DNA of 64,000 nucleotides from Cytophagales bacterium (GTDB lineage: Bacteria > Bacteroidota > Bacteroidia > Cytophagales > Bernardetiaceae): positions 1 to 64,000 of the forward strand of contig JAAFJX010000005.1 of the NCBI GenBank assembly GCA_013299045.1. Reading direction: 5' to 3'. Position 1 is the stretch's first letter. Every line of letters begins with the position of its first letter. Positions 9,395-18,278 of the stretch are shown piece by piece. The notes below the pieces were generated by a model. That model searched no databases, had not been told where the DNA came from, and saw nothing but the letters and a program-made list of their open reading frames with translations. A program made the position numbers and the translations under genes.

Positions 9395-10597
9395 ATGGGA
9401 ATAAGCGCTTTGTCTGAAAGCGACTGGAACTTTATAGAGGCAAACTGGTACGCCAACATCAACGATTTGATGCTAAAATATGCGAAGTTATCTCATTATC
9501 CATCACTGCTCCAAGAGCTGCTGACCCGTCAAAAACTGTTTGATAAGCACCCCGAGTGGGCCAGAAACCCGAGCCTGCGCTTTCAGAACAGTTTGAGTGC
9601 CGAACAGTGCTCTTCTTGGCTCACAGCACGGGCTAAAGCCCGCTTTATTCAAAATAGGCTTGCTCAAAAGAGTATTTGTATAGACCTTACCATGGGTTTG
9701 GGTGTGGATACGTCATACTGGGCAGAGCTATTTGAGCAAGTATATGCCGTAGAGCGTCAGCAAGAGCTTATCAGCCATGTTAGGGCCAATTTTGAGGCAT
9801 TAAGCATTGACAACTGTACTTTTTATGAGGGCGATGCCAGCGTTTTTTTAGCTGAATATACCCACGTTAAGGCCAATTTGATTTATATAGACCCTGCCCG
9901 CCGCCATGAGACTGGCCGAAAAGCCTTTCATTTTAGCGATTGCAGCCCCAATGTAGTAGAAATGTTGCCCAATTTACTGAGCCGCTGTGAATTGCTTTTG
10001 ATTAAAGCGGCTACGTTTTTGGATATATCGGAGGCAATGGCCGAACTTAACTCTCCTACCGAAGTTCTGGTTATTGCTCTCAAAAATGAATGTAAGGAGG
10101 TTTTGTATCTGTGCGGTCAGAATGTTCAGCATGGGCATTGCAGCACCTTGAACATTCTGAACGAAGATGAAGTGCAATCCTTTGATTTTGAACGAGAGGC
10201 AGAGAAAAACCTTGCGCCTGTATCAGTTTCTGCTCCACAGAAGTATATTTACGACCCGAACCCTGCCATTATGAAAGCGGGCGCATTCAAAACTATTGCG
10301 GCAGCATACGGGTTAGCAAAACTGCACACACACACACACATTTACACAAGCGAAATACTGCATCATAGCTTTCCTGGGCGCATTTACCTACTCAAAGGCG
10401 TTTTAAAAGTAGAGAAAAGTCCTTTTTTGCCTATCAAGGCCAGTGTTTTGCTGCGTAATACTCCGCTTTCGGTAGCAGATGTTCGTAAAAGGACGCAGGT
10501 TCAGGAAGGAGGATTGGCTGTTTTGTTGGCTGCCAAACTCATGAATAATGAGCAGCGTTTGCTTTGGCTTGAGCCGCTTGAAATCGCTCAAAAATAG
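9395..10597 (+). CDS. Class I SAM-dependent methyltransferase with a THUMP-like C-terminal domain
   Basis: A 400-residue protein resembling the Bacteroidota PG_1098 type. An N-terminal helical part is followed by a Rossmann methyltransferase core: motif I CIDLTMGLGVDTSYW near 95-110, acidic loop VYAVERQQ, and a catalytic-type motif IYIDPARR near 165. A ferredoxin-like insert follows (about 255-310), then a THUMP-like C-terminal domain (about 325-395). Such domains bind structured RNA, so an RNA (probably tRNA) base is the likely substrate; no experimental role is known to me. It starts 3 bases after the peptidase stop, suggesting co-transcription. A (CA)8 run lies inside the C-terminal domain. 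The last 10 bases overlap the convergent gene. Confidence 0.85.
   Translation: MGISALSESDWNFIEANWYANINDLMLKYAKLSHYPSLLQELLTRQKLFDKHPEWARNPSLRFQNSLSAEQCSSWLTARAKARFIQNRLAQKSICIDLTMGLGVDTSYWAELFEQVYAVERQQELISHVRANFEALSIDNCTFYEGDASVFLAEYTHVKANLIYIDPARRHETGRKAFHFSDCSPNVVEMLPNLLSRCELLLIKAATFLDISEAMAELNSPTEVLVIALKNECKEVLYLCGQNVQHGHCSTLNILNEDEVQSFDFEREAEKNLAPVSVSAPQKYIYDPNPAIMKAGAFKTIAAAYGLAKLHTHTHIYTSEILHHSFPGRIYLLKGVLKVEKSPFLPIKASVLLRNTPLSVADVRKRTQVQEGGLAVLLAAKLMNNEQRLLWLEPLEIAQK
10325..10340. repeat. (CA)8 dinucleotide run inside the methyltransferase gene
   Basis: Eight CA units in a row encode alternating His-Thr at the edge of the THUMP-like domain. Gain or loss of one unit would shift the reading frame. 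It is short for a phase-variable tract. Confidence 0.85.
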
Positions 10598-10938
10598 TTT
10601 AAGAAAGCCCAAAACTTGCGTTTGTTAAGGTAGCCATAATCCCTATCGTTGGCGTAGGCTTCTGCCTCAAACGGATTTTGGCGATAAGCGTCCCAGTGCG
10701 ATAAACCTCGTCTGCGCCTTTTAAAATACTCCCAAAGATACCAAGCATAAAAAGGAAGAATGAATAACTCCAGCGTTTGCGCAAAGTGTATGCGTTCATG
10801 ATTAAGCAGGCGTGCGTCCTGTTTATACATTTCATCTTTTAAGAAAATAATCGGAAAAATGGCTAGTGCAACCATATTGGTCATGTATTTTGTCTTGAAT
10901 AACCATTTCCAAACAACGGTAATTTTTAGGTGGTGCAT
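10588..10938 (-). CDS. Small membrane protein with an HExxH motif (uncharacterised)
   Basis: A 116-residue protein that I cannot assign to a named family. It has one hydrophobic segment near residues 20-33 (MVALAIFPIIFL) and a second near 57-69. Between them HERIH (47-51) matches the HExxH zinc-peptidase signature, followed by a basic stretch (FKRRRRG) and a downstream acidic FEAEAYAND that could supply a third ligand. Such a compact layout would suit a minimal membrane-linked metalloprotease or a degenerate relative; activity is not shown. Its stop lies within the convergent methyltransferase gene (10-base overlap). The last ten residues are aromatic-rich (KFWAFLNYF). Confidence 0.7.
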   Translation of the reverse strand: MHHLKITVVWKWLFKTKYMTNMVALAIFPIIFLKDEMYKQDARLLNHERIHFAQTLELFILPFYAWYLWEYFKRRRRGLSHWDAYRQNPFEAEAYANDRDYGYLNKRKFWAFLNYF

Positions 10939-11110
10939 AATTCCTTTACAAATTGATGTTTTAATACTTCATAGGGCAATGATTTACAAAAAAAGTAGTC
11001 TGAAAACGGAGCGCAAAATTAGAACAAAATTCCTGATGCTGCTCCTGTCATAGACAATCTCGTAGCTGCAAGCTGCCGCCATATTACCAAACGGACGTTA
11101 GTGGCTGCTT

Positions 11111-11710
11111 TTATTTTTTCCATCCAACATTTTTTTTCCATTGTTCAATTTCCTGCCTTCTTTGTTCAAAGTCTTTCGGTGGTGATTGATTTTCATTTTT
11201 TGCTTGCCTTCTTATTATTTGTATTTGTTCTTCTAGAGTATGAAGTCCAATTGATTTTCTTCTTTTGTTTACTTTGGCTAAGTCGTCGAATGGATTTGGG
11301 CTTAATTTTCCGTTTTCGTCCCAATCAAACTGCGTTCCGTAAAGCTGAGGTTTTTCTTCAAACACGGCTATTCTGTCGGTCAAATATGCTAAATCTTTTG
11401 GTTCTGCTTTATTTTCACTAACTGCTCTTTTCAATAGCTTTGCGCACTTTTTCATAAATTTAGGTTGTCCAATAGAATGTTGTATGACCAACCAAGTGGC
11501 TTCGTTTGCTTCTTTGCCAACTTTGTCTGTGGTCGGATAACCAATTTTGTCTATTATGTTGTTTAGGGTTTTAGCATTTTTGTTGTGTAACTCTTTCATT
11601 TTTTCATGATAACCTTCGCTAAGTTGCCCACTTTGCGCAAGTTTGTCTCTCAAAGTTAAGTCCGCTTTTTTAAGCTCAATGATTTCTTTAGCTATGCTTT
11701 TATAGTCCAT
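11111..11710 (-). CDS. DUF6624-family protein
   Basis: A 199-residue soluble protein with no signal peptide. The pattern of a helical N terminus, KIGYPTTDKVGKEANEATWLVIQHSIGQPKFMKKC, then DRIAVFEEKPQLYGTQFDWDENG and a charged C terminus is what I associate with DUF6624, whose function is unknown. These genes tend to sit in variable, accessory stretches. Flanking non-coding DNA here carries imperfect inverted repeats on the upstream side (11779-11879). Base composition is AT-rich like the sigma-factor cluster that follows. No operon partner is evident. Confidence 0.75.
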   Translation of the reverse strand: MDYKSIAKEIIELKKADLTLRDKLAQSGQLSEGYHEKMKELHNKNAKTLNNIIDKIGYPTTDKVGKEANEATWLVIQHSIGQPKFMKKCAKLLKRAVSENKAEPKDLAYLTDRIAVFEEKPQLYGTQFDWDENGKLSPNPFDDLAKVNKRRKSIGLHTLEEQIQIIRRQAKNENQSPPKDFEQRRQEIEQWKKNVGWKK

Positions 11711-11778
11711 TTTTTATGCTTATTTTGTTTATAACTGATATTCAACTAAAGTTGCCTCTAATGGTTTGAGGCATTTGA

Positions 11779-11879
11779 AAAACGGCAGTCCAGGATTTAT
11801 ACAAACTGAAAGAATTACAGATGTTGAGTTTATAGCCGTGTTTCCCACTGTTGCCAAATACAGTGTTACCTGCCGTTTT
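11779..11879. repeat. Nested inverted repeat between the DUF6624 and serine hydrolase genes
   Basis: AAAACGGCAG at 11779-11788 is the exact reverse complement of CTGCCGTTTT at 11870-11879. Inside lies a second pair, CACTGT and ACAGTG, with an 8-base loop near 11846-11865. Read leftward, the outer arm ends in five Ts, so the structure may end transcription of the serine hydrolase gene, although the loop is long for a terminator. Confidence 0.6.
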
Positions 11880-11898
11880 GTGTTAAAATTGTTTCTTG

Positions 11899-13581
11899 TT
11901 ATTTGATTTTCTTTCCTACCATTTTGTTACCTCCCTGAGCAAAACTAAGGCTTTCCACCATGCCGTTACTGCCTAAATTAAAAACAATTTGCGCACCCAT
12001 CTCTTTGATAAAGAAACTGTTCTCGGTTTGAGCAAAAAGTTCAACTGCGGGCTGTCCCATAGCCTTTGCAAAAAGACGGTCATTTTCCATTTCTATCTCA
12101 ATCTGAAAAGAGGGTTGTAGTTCATAAACACCAACGTATTTAATAAGAATTTCGGGTGTCAAAGAGATAGTTTCTCTCTCTGATGCTGGCTTTTTATCTG
12201 TTTCTGTACCCACACTTTTTTTGATACGGTCTGCATACAGCACTTGTTTTTTGCCATCTTTTACCGAAAACTTATAGGTTGTAAAGCTGTTTTCAAACTT
12301 AAATTCGTTTTCCGAAACAGGCAAGAGTATAAGAGGACGACCACCCTCACGCATACTGTAAAGCACGCCATTGTCGTAAGTGATAAACCGAACAGCCTCC
12401 TCAAATTGGTAAGCACCCACCCATTGTTTTAGCTGTTTTTCCGAGAGTTTTGTCGTTACTTTGTCTGTCATTGGCTTGCCCAAAACCATAGCCATTGCTT
12501 TGAGATTATAGACTTCGGGGCCTTTGCCGTCTTCTGCATTACTCAATACAATGGCATAGCTGTTGCTATCTGGCACATAAATACCAGAGGTAGCAAAGCC
12601 ATCGATGCCGCCAGTATGCTCGACTGTTGCCTTGCCCGCCAATTCGTTTATAAACCAACCATAGCCATAATTGCTATTTTTTCCGTTAGCCAACGCATGG
12701 TTTGTAAAAGCAAGTTGCTTGCTTTTTTCAGTAATTAAGGTGTTTTGGCGAATAGCCTTGTGCCACAAAAACATATCGTCAATGGTGGACAGCAACGAAC
12801 CAGCAGCGTATAAAACAGTGCTACTTAAATATTCGGGATTTTCGTAGTTGCCCTCATAAAGTTGATAACCATTTGCTTTGTTTGGAATAATCTTGTAATT
12901 GTTTGCATAATACGAATTTTTCATGCCGAGTTTATCAAAGATGTTTTTTTGGATAAAATCTTCATAGCTCATTGCTGATGTTTTTTCGATGATATAGCCC
13001 AAAAGAACATAGCCCGAATTGCTATACGCATACTTTTCGTTGGGATTAAATTCTAATGGCAGGCTTTTGAAACTATTAATAAGTTCTTCGGGGGTAATAT
13101 CCAACCTCATTTTATCTCTAAATTCGGGCAAATTGGTGTAACTTTTAACACCAGATGTATGATTGAGCAAATGATGAATCGTAATTTCATTTCCTCTTGG
13201 ATAATCAGCAATATATTTTGACAGAGGGTCTTGCAAACTCAATTTGCCTTGTTCCAGCAACATCAAAATTGCCACACTTGTAAATTGTTTGGTAATGGAA
13301 GCTAACTTTAATACATTTTCGGGCTGCATTGGCACTTTCAGTTCCAAATTTGCCATGCCAAAAGCCTTTCTGTAAATAATTTTGTCGTCTTTGGCAATCA
13401 AAACTGTTGCCCCTGGCGAACTGGCGGGATACGCCTGTTGAAAAATGGCATCGATTGCTGCCTCTACATTTGGGGTGGAAACCACGCCAGAAACTGGATT
13501 TTCATTGGCAGCCACCTGCTTGCCTTGTCCGAATACGAGTTGAGTAGCTAAAAGTGCTACCAATATGAATGTATATTTCAT
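11899..13581 (-). CDS. Secreted serine hydrolase of the beta-lactamase / DD-peptidase class C fold
   Basis: The start is placed at the ATG complementary to 13579-13581 (MKYTFILVALLATQLVFGQ), a clean signal peptide; the longer frame adds 19 residues without sense. The 560-residue protein has the SxxK motif Ser95-Ile-Thr-Lys98, the second-motif Tyr in YSN (186-188) and an HTGG third motif (322-325), all as in AmpC-like and alkaline D-peptidase-like enzymes. After about residue 390 come two copies of a beta-rich tail domain like DUF3471 (each beginning with a WVGAY or YVGVYEL motif). Periplasmic peptidase or esterase activity is likely; true beta-lactam resistance is not implied. It is last in a four-gene leftward cluster behind an ECF sigma and an anti-sigma gene. 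Confidence 0.87.
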   Translation of the reverse strand: MKYTFILVALLATQLVFGQGKQVAANENPVSGVVSTPNVEAAIDAIFQQAYPASSPGATVLIAKDDKIIYRKAFGMANLELKVPMQPENVLKLASITKQFTSVAILMLLEQGKLSLQDPLSKYIADYPRGNEITIHHLLNHTSGVKSYTNLPEFRDKMRLDITPEELINSFKSLPLEFNPNEKYAYSNSGYVLLGYIIEKTSAMSYEDFIQKNIFDKLGMKNSYYANNYKIIPNKANGYQLYEGNYENPEYLSSTVLYAAGSLLSTIDDMFLWHKAIRQNTLITEKSKQLAFTNHALANGKNSNYGYGWFINELAGKATVEHTGGIDGFATSGIYVPDSNSYAIVLSNAEDGKGPEVYNLKAMAMVLGKPMTDKVTTKLSEKQLKQWVGAYQFEEAVRFITYDNGVLYSMREGGRPLILLPVSENEFKFENSFTTYKFSVKDGKKQVLYADRIKKSVGTETDKKPASERETISLTPEILIKYVGVYELQPSFQIEIEMENDRLFAKAMGQPAVELFAQTENSFFIKEMGAQIVFNLGSNGMVESLSFAQGGNKMVGKKIK

Positions 13582-13708
13582 TGTTTTTGCAATTTTAAAA
13601 TTAAATAAATAAAAGAATATAAGTGTTTTTTTGAGCAATACGCTACCTGCCTTACGAAGTGAAGTTTTAAAATTTGTGAGAAAAATTGATGTTTAAAATC
13701 TGTGTGTT

Positions 13709-14152
13709 TTACCTTCGCAGATAGAAAAAATAAGCCAAATAACTCAAAGCAAGGCTAAAAGCCATGATAGCTAAGGAATGAATGTGAACGGGGGCAGTGA
13801 GGTACACCATTGTCAAGCCCACACCCATGCCACAACACAAAATAGCCAGCTTGACAACCTCCTTGTGATTGTTTTTGTCGTATTGGCTCAACAAATAGGC
13901 AGATAATTGTTCGGACATTCCTCTCTCTATGAGTTTGCTTTTTAATCGGAAATCCAAAAAATACTTGACCAGAGAAGTGAGCATAAAGACCAAAAAACTG
14001 ATAAACAAAATAGGAAGTCCAACGCCAACTATTTGTTCTGCTGGCAAAACCTCCACTGCCTGCGATGGAGTGGCTGCGGTTGTGTTGCTTTGTGCAACAA
14101 CATTGGCAGCGGTGGCAAAGCAGACCAAAAAACTTATGATTATTTTTCCCAT
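13709..14152 (-). CDS. Small membrane protein, DUF6249-like
   Basis: A 147-residue protein with a signal-like N terminus (MGKIIISFLVCFATAANVVAQ), a hydrophobic helix near 43-65 (LPILFISFLVFMLTSLVKYFL), a charged cytoplasmic loop (RLKSKLIERGMSEQLSAYLLSQYDK) and two more helices (about 100-118 and 124-144). The arrangement resembles DUF6249 proteins that accompany ECF sigma and anti-sigma genes in Bacteroidota. The role is unknown; a membrane accessory to the sigma switch is an inference from position. The gaps to its neighbours are 66 bases upstream and about 130 downstream. Confidence 0.68.
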   Translation of the reverse strand: MGKIIISFLVCFATAANVVAQSNTTAATPSQAVEVLPAEQIVGVGLPILFISFLVFMLTSLVKYFLDFRLKSKLIERGMSEQLSAYLLSQYDKNNHKEVVKLAILCCGMGVGLTMVYLTAPVHIHSLAIMAFSLALSYLAYFFYLRR

Positions 14153-14218
14153 TGTAATGCTGTTTTGAATGATTTTGTATTGTAGGCTTTTGCCTGCAAA
14201 ATACCCTAAATTGTTACT

Positions 14219-14701
14219 TCATTGGACAGGCAAGTGAATAGTTGGTTGCAAATTATTTCCAAATATTTTTTTCTCCTCGATTTTGTGTGCTTTGTATATA
14301 TCGGCTATCAAAAATACCAAAACAAAAATACTTGTGCCAAATAACAAAAAATTGCTAAACAAGGGCATGGCAGAGAAAATACTAAAAATTTGAGGCACAA
14401 AAGGCAGAGAAAAACCCAAAATGACAAGCAATAATAAAATCAAAACTCCCCACAAAATTAGCTCTTGTTTGCTGCTTTCTTTTCTTTCATAACTCACAAT
14501 TTTGTCCATCACCACTGTTGTAACGTCAAACGAAAAAGTTTCGGGTGCTATTTTTTGAATCTCAGCCACCAAGTGCTGATAATTTTCAAACCTTGCCCGA
14601 CAGTTTTCACACGCCAGCAGGTGCGTGGCTATGCCGTCTTCTTGCGTTTCTTTCAACAGAAATGCTTGCAAAGTTTCTTCGGTCAGATGTTCGTTTTTCA
14701 T
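14219..14701 (-). CDS. Anti-sigma factor with a zinc-finger-like domain
   Basis: A 160-residue protein with an N-terminal ZAS-type signature, His27-x3-Cys31-x2-Cys34 (THLLACENC), within a helical anti-sigma domain, followed by two membrane helices (about 82-103 and 112-132). This is the layout of membrane-tethered anti-sigma factors that hold an ECF sigma inactive until an envelope signal. It begins 61 bases downstream of the ECF sigma stop on the same strand, so the pair is almost certainly cognate. The C-terminal tail after the second helix is only about 25 residues and has no sensor domain, so the signal is probably sensed within the membrane or by the neighbouring membrane protein. Confidence 0.86.
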   Translation of the reverse strand: MKNEHLTEETLQAFLLKETQEDGIATHLLACENCRARFENYQHLVAEIQKIAPETFSFDVTTVVMDKIVSYERKESSKQELILWGVLILLLLVILGFSLPFVPQIFSIFSAMPLFSNFLLFGTSIFVLVFLIADIYKAHKIEEKKIFGNNLQPTIHLPVQ

Positions 14702-14762
14702 AAGTGCTTGTTGTTTTAAAAAGGCGTTGTTAGAGATGACATCTCTCGAAAAGATGTCATCT

Positions 14763-15317
14763 TTAAAAATACCTTATATTGTCTTTTAAAATTTTCCTTG
14801 CCCTCGCCAAATAACTTTTGATAGTGCCTTCGGGCAAATTAGTAATGGCTGCAATTTCTTTGTTTGGCAATTCTTCCAAATGGTACAGCGTAATTAAGGT
14901 TTTGTATAAAGGGGGCAATTTGTCTATCTCTGCCTGAATAATTTCCAAAGTTTCTGCTCTGATAGCCTCTGATTCTGGATTTTCGGTTAGTGCAAACTTC
15001 GTTTCCAGCTTTGTATCGAGTTCAAGGATAGGAATTTTCTGTTTTTGAAGATAATTGACAGTTGTATTGTAGGCAATGTTGCCAATCCAAGTAGATAATT
15101 TAGATTTGAGTTGAAAAGACGACAAATTTTGATAGGCTTTGAGATAAATATTCTGCACAAGGTCTTTTTGGTCGTCTGCGTTGGTTGTCATTTTTCGCAC
15201 AATCTGTGTTACCAATTTTTCTGTATCTTTTACCACCACAGCAAAAGCCTGCGTGTTGCCACCCAAAATTTTAGCTATTAGCTCTCTATCAGAAAAATGA
15301 TTGTTTTCATTGCCCAT
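14763..15317 (-). CDS. ECF-family RNA polymerase sigma factor
   Basis: A 184-residue sigma-70 family protein of the extracytoplasmic function type. Region 2 reads from about residue 22 (AFAVVVKDTEKLVTQIVRK, then DLVQNIYLKAYQNLSSF and LSTWIGNIAYNTTVNYLQ). Region 4 covers about 128-180 (LPPLYKTLITLYHLEELPNKEIA, helix-turn-helix TNLPEGTIKSYLARARKIL). Regions 1 and 3 are absent, as expected. It heads the leftward cluster sigma, anti-sigma, membrane protein, serine hydrolase, which suggests an envelope-stress or cell-wall-response regulon. A TATTTTTG sequence (complement of 15353-15360) lies just upstream, but I see no clear -33 element. Confidence 0.92.
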   Translation of the reverse strand: MGNENNHFSDRELIAKILGGNTQAFAVVVKDTEKLVTQIVRKMTTNADDQKDLVQNIYLKAYQNLSSFQLKSKLSTWIGNIAYNTTVNYLQKQKIPILELDTKLETKFALTENPESEAIRAETLEIIQAEIDKLPPLYKTLITLYHLEELPNKEIAAITNLPEGTIKSYLARARKILKDNIRYF

Positions 15318-15461
15318 ATAGTTGATTAGACAGGCAGGTGATAATCTGGTTGCAAAAATAATTGACTTTTTTTATCTCATCGCTATTCATTTCTTTCATT
15401 CATCTGAAGACCCTAAAAGAGCAAGATAGTCAGCGTGCTTTTAGGAAACAAGCTTTCGGCT

Positions 15462-18239
15462 TTATTCCCCCACCAAAACAAAAGCCCCCCAGTAATAGGG
15501 TTCAGGAAAGCGTTTTTTGAGTTTTAGTTGGGCAGTTTTGAAGGCATGGCGCTTGCTTTGGCCTTTGAGCAGAGCGGTGTAAAACGCGGTCATAAGCGTT
15601 TGTGTGGCCTCGTCGTCCACCTTCCAGAGGCTCATAAGCACAGACTTTGCGCCCGCTTGCTGGAAGGCGCGCTGCAGACCAAAAACCCCCTCGCCAGTTT
15701 GAACATCGCCCAAGCCCGTTTCGCAGGCAGACATCACAACGAGTTCGGTGTTATCTAAAGTCAAGTTCATAACCTCTTCAGCCGTCAAAATACCGTCTTC
15801 TTCTTTAACAACAGGCATTTGACTGCCTGCTAACAAAAGACCTGAGCGCATGAATGGATTTTTCAACAAGGTTCTATTCATTGCTGTTTGTATATCTTTA
15901 ACCTCGTTTTCGGCTATCTCAGGCATAAAAAAGCCGTGTGTGGCCACGTGCAAAATTGTTGGGCTTTTTAGGTTTTTAACTGCTTCTTCCGTAGCATTTT
16001 CGGCCAAGAGCAAGTTGACGTTCAACTTTTTTTCTTTAAAGAGAGCGAATATGTTTTCAACTTCTTTTTTCGTACCAGGCAGTAAGGCTACCGAACCTGC
16101 CATACCAACAGCAGACTGAACCCGCGAAAAACTTGCTGTGCGAATGGAGTTGTTGGTAGGTTCAATAGACCTAGAACCGTAAGTTGGATAGCCCAACAGG
16201 TGAGCCTGGTAATTGTTGTAGTTTTGATTTAGAGCACGACTCTTCTTACTGAGTTCAATCAAGTCGCGGCTACTACCAATGAGCTGAATACTGGCCTCTT
16301 CCAAAAGAAACTGGTCAGTTTTAGGATTTCTCAAAGTATTCAGGCTGAGTTGATGGAAAACACCATCTGGCGAAAAATAGATTTTTTTGAAGCCTTTTTT
16401 GTTCAAAACCTGGAGCTTGTCAGCGATAGGTTTCCAGAAAGTTGTGTATGAAACAGTGTCCTCTATTTTAAAATTGATGCAGTTTCTGTAAAAGTTGAGA
16501 TACGCACCCTCCAAATCTTGTGCAGATTCAAAAACACAAAATGTTGGATAGCTTTCTGTTTGGGCGGTCAGGAAGAGAGCTATATAAGCCGAGCCTGTTT
16601 TTACTATTTCAATAAGGACTTCATCTTTAGTGAGCTCCGCTTTTACATCTTGCCATTTGTAGGACTTTGTTTGAATACTCTGGCCAAAAAGCTCGGATTT
16701 TTTAGAGAGCTCTTTTTCTAAGTCATTGATTTCATTTTTGATACTCTTCAAATCGAGATTTTGTTCTTTTTGTACCTCAAGCGGTAACAGATACAGTTTA
16801 TTGTAAGTAATGCGTCTTTTTTTCCAATCGTTAAATTTATTTATCAAAACGGTGTCGGCACTGTTCAAAATAGCTTCTTTTATTCTCTGTGACGAAGAAA
16901 AAATGATTCCCTTCGTAAAAAGGGTCTGGTTATAAAGGTCTGCCATGATGGTAGGCTTTTGTTCTGAATAGTTTTTGGCAAAGAGTGAAAAACTATTAAA
17001 ATAGACGCGAACGGCCTGCCAGTAAGCTATTTTTTCTTGTTCCGAGAAGCTAGGAAACAACGTTTTTATTTCTTCGCATTTATTTTGAATGGCCTCAAAA
17101 TAAAGCGGTTCTGCTTTTTCATAAAACGTCTGTTGCTGATATAAATTGGCTAGGTTATTACAAGAATTTGCATAATCTGGATGATTTTTACCAAAGATTT
17201 CTGCTATAATATTCTTGGCCTCTATGTGAAACAACTCTGCCTTGTCATAAAAGCCATTGTCAGCATATAACTGTGCTAAATTATTGCATGAGTTTGTATA
17301 TTCAGGGCTTTTTTTGTCCGAAATGCTTTCCAATATGCCGCTTGCCTCAAAAAAAAGTGCTTCTGCTTTATCATAAACTTTTTGACTCGCATACAAGACC
17401 GCAAGATTATTGCACAAACTGGCATATTTGGGGTGTTTTTTTCCAAAGACATTGACAATTATTCCTTTTGCTTCTAAGTAAAGCGGTTCTACCTTGTCAT
17501 ACTTCCCTTGCGTACGATACAAAATGGCTAAATTTTGGCAAGAGTTGGCGTAGTCAGGATGTTTATTCCCAAAAATATGTTCTTGTATGGCTTTGCCTTC
17601 CAAATAGATTAGTTCGGCTTTATCGTAGAGGCCAAGTTCATTATAGAGGCTTGCCAAATTGTTGCATAAGCTGGCGTAACTTGGATGATTCTTGCCCAAA
17701 GTTTCTTCAAATATACTTTTGGTTTCCAAGTAAAGCGATTCTGCCTTGTCATAAAAGCCCAATAGCATATACAAACTCGCCAGGTTGTTGCAAGCGCTAG
17801 CATAGTCTGGATGCTTTTCGCCTAGCAGCTCAGCCCATATCTCTTTAGCTTCCAAATAAAATGGTTCAGCTTTTTCGTAAAGCCCTTGTTTTTGATATAC
17901 TATGCCCAAGGCATTGCAGGATTTAGCATAGATAAAATGCCTTTTTCCATGGTATTGCTCTCTAATTTGCTTGGCAGTTACCCAAAGCTTCTCTGCCTTA
18001 TCATAGCTACCCAAAAAGTAATAAACCCTTCCAAGATTATAAGAAACCTTTGCATAACTGGTGTCAGCGCCATGCTGCGCTTCTGCTTCTTTGAGAGCAA
18101 TTTTAAAAATGGAATCCGCTTCATTAAACAGATTCTGCGCAGTCAAAGCTAAGCCCAGGCTATCTAGTTGCTGCCAAGTTTGTCCATAAACAAAAGTGTG
18201 CAAGAAAAATAAACTAAAAAGCAACAATCCTTTACGCAT
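15462..18239 (-). CDS. Secreted TPR-CHAT protein (caspase-like), copy A
   Basis: A 925-residue protein with a signal peptide (MRKGLLLFSLFFLHTFVYGQ). Eight tetratricopeptide repeats of the 42-residue kinesin-light-chain type follow at about 60-395 (typical unit YASLCNNLASLY, then YDKAE and HP). A helical linker precedes a C-terminal CHAT domain (about 640-925). CHAT is a caspase-fold peptidase, and both catalytic residues are visible: the His of HVATHGFF and the Cys of SACETGLG. TPR-CHAT proteins are often proteases activated through the TPR part; here the signal peptide points to the periplasm or cell surface. It lies 39 bases after the asnB stop on the same strand and may share its transcript. 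A close paralogue is at 23101-25896. The substrate is unknown. Confidence 0.9.
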   Translation of the reverse strand: MRKGLLLFSLFFLHTFVYGQTWQQLDSLGLALTAQNLFNEADSIFKIALKEAEAQHGADTSYAKVSYNLGRVYYFLGSYDKAEKLWVTAKQIREQYHGKRHFIYAKSCNALGIVYQKQGLYEKAEPFYLEAKEIWAELLGEKHPDYASACNNLASLYMLLGFYDKAESLYLETKSIFEETLGKNHPSYASLCNNLASLYNELGLYDKAELIYLEGKAIQEHIFGNKHPDYANSCQNLAILYRTQGKYDKVEPLYLEAKGIIVNVFGKKHPKYASLCNNLAVLYASQKVYDKAEALFFEASGILESISDKKSPEYTNSCNNLAQLYADNGFYDKAELFHIEAKNIIAEIFGKNHPDYANSCNNLANLYQQQTFYEKAEPLYFEAIQNKCEEIKTLFPSFSEQEKIAYWQAVRVYFNSFSLFAKNYSEQKPTIMADLYNQTLFTKGIIFSSSQRIKEAILNSADTVLINKFNDWKKRRITYNKLYLLPLEVQKEQNLDLKSIKNEINDLEKELSKKSELFGQSIQTKSYKWQDVKAELTKDEVLIEIVKTGSAYIALFLTAQTESYPTFCVFESAQDLEGAYLNFYRNCINFKIEDTVSYTTFWKPIADKLQVLNKKGFKKIYFSPDGVFHQLSLNTLRNPKTDQFLLEEASIQLIGSSRDLIELSKKSRALNQNYNNYQAHLLGYPTYGSRSIEPTNNSIRTASFSRVQSAVGMAGSVALLPGTKKEVENIFALFKEKKLNVNLLLAENATEEAVKNLKSPTILHVATHGFFMPEIAENEVKDIQTAMNRTLLKNPFMRSGLLLAGSQMPVVKEEDGILTAEEVMNLTLDNTELVVMSACETGLGDVQTGEGVFGLQRAFQQAGAKSVLMSLWKVDDEATQTLMTAFYTALLKGQSKRHAFKTAQLKLKKRFPEPYYWGAFVLVGE

Positions 18240-18278
18240 GAGTTTTGTATATTGAATACCAAATAATCTTGATAAATT

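Noticed and set aside
15353-15360. TATTTTTG upstream of the first ECF sigma gene
   Set aside because: No TTG is found at the right distance, so it is not listed as a promoter.
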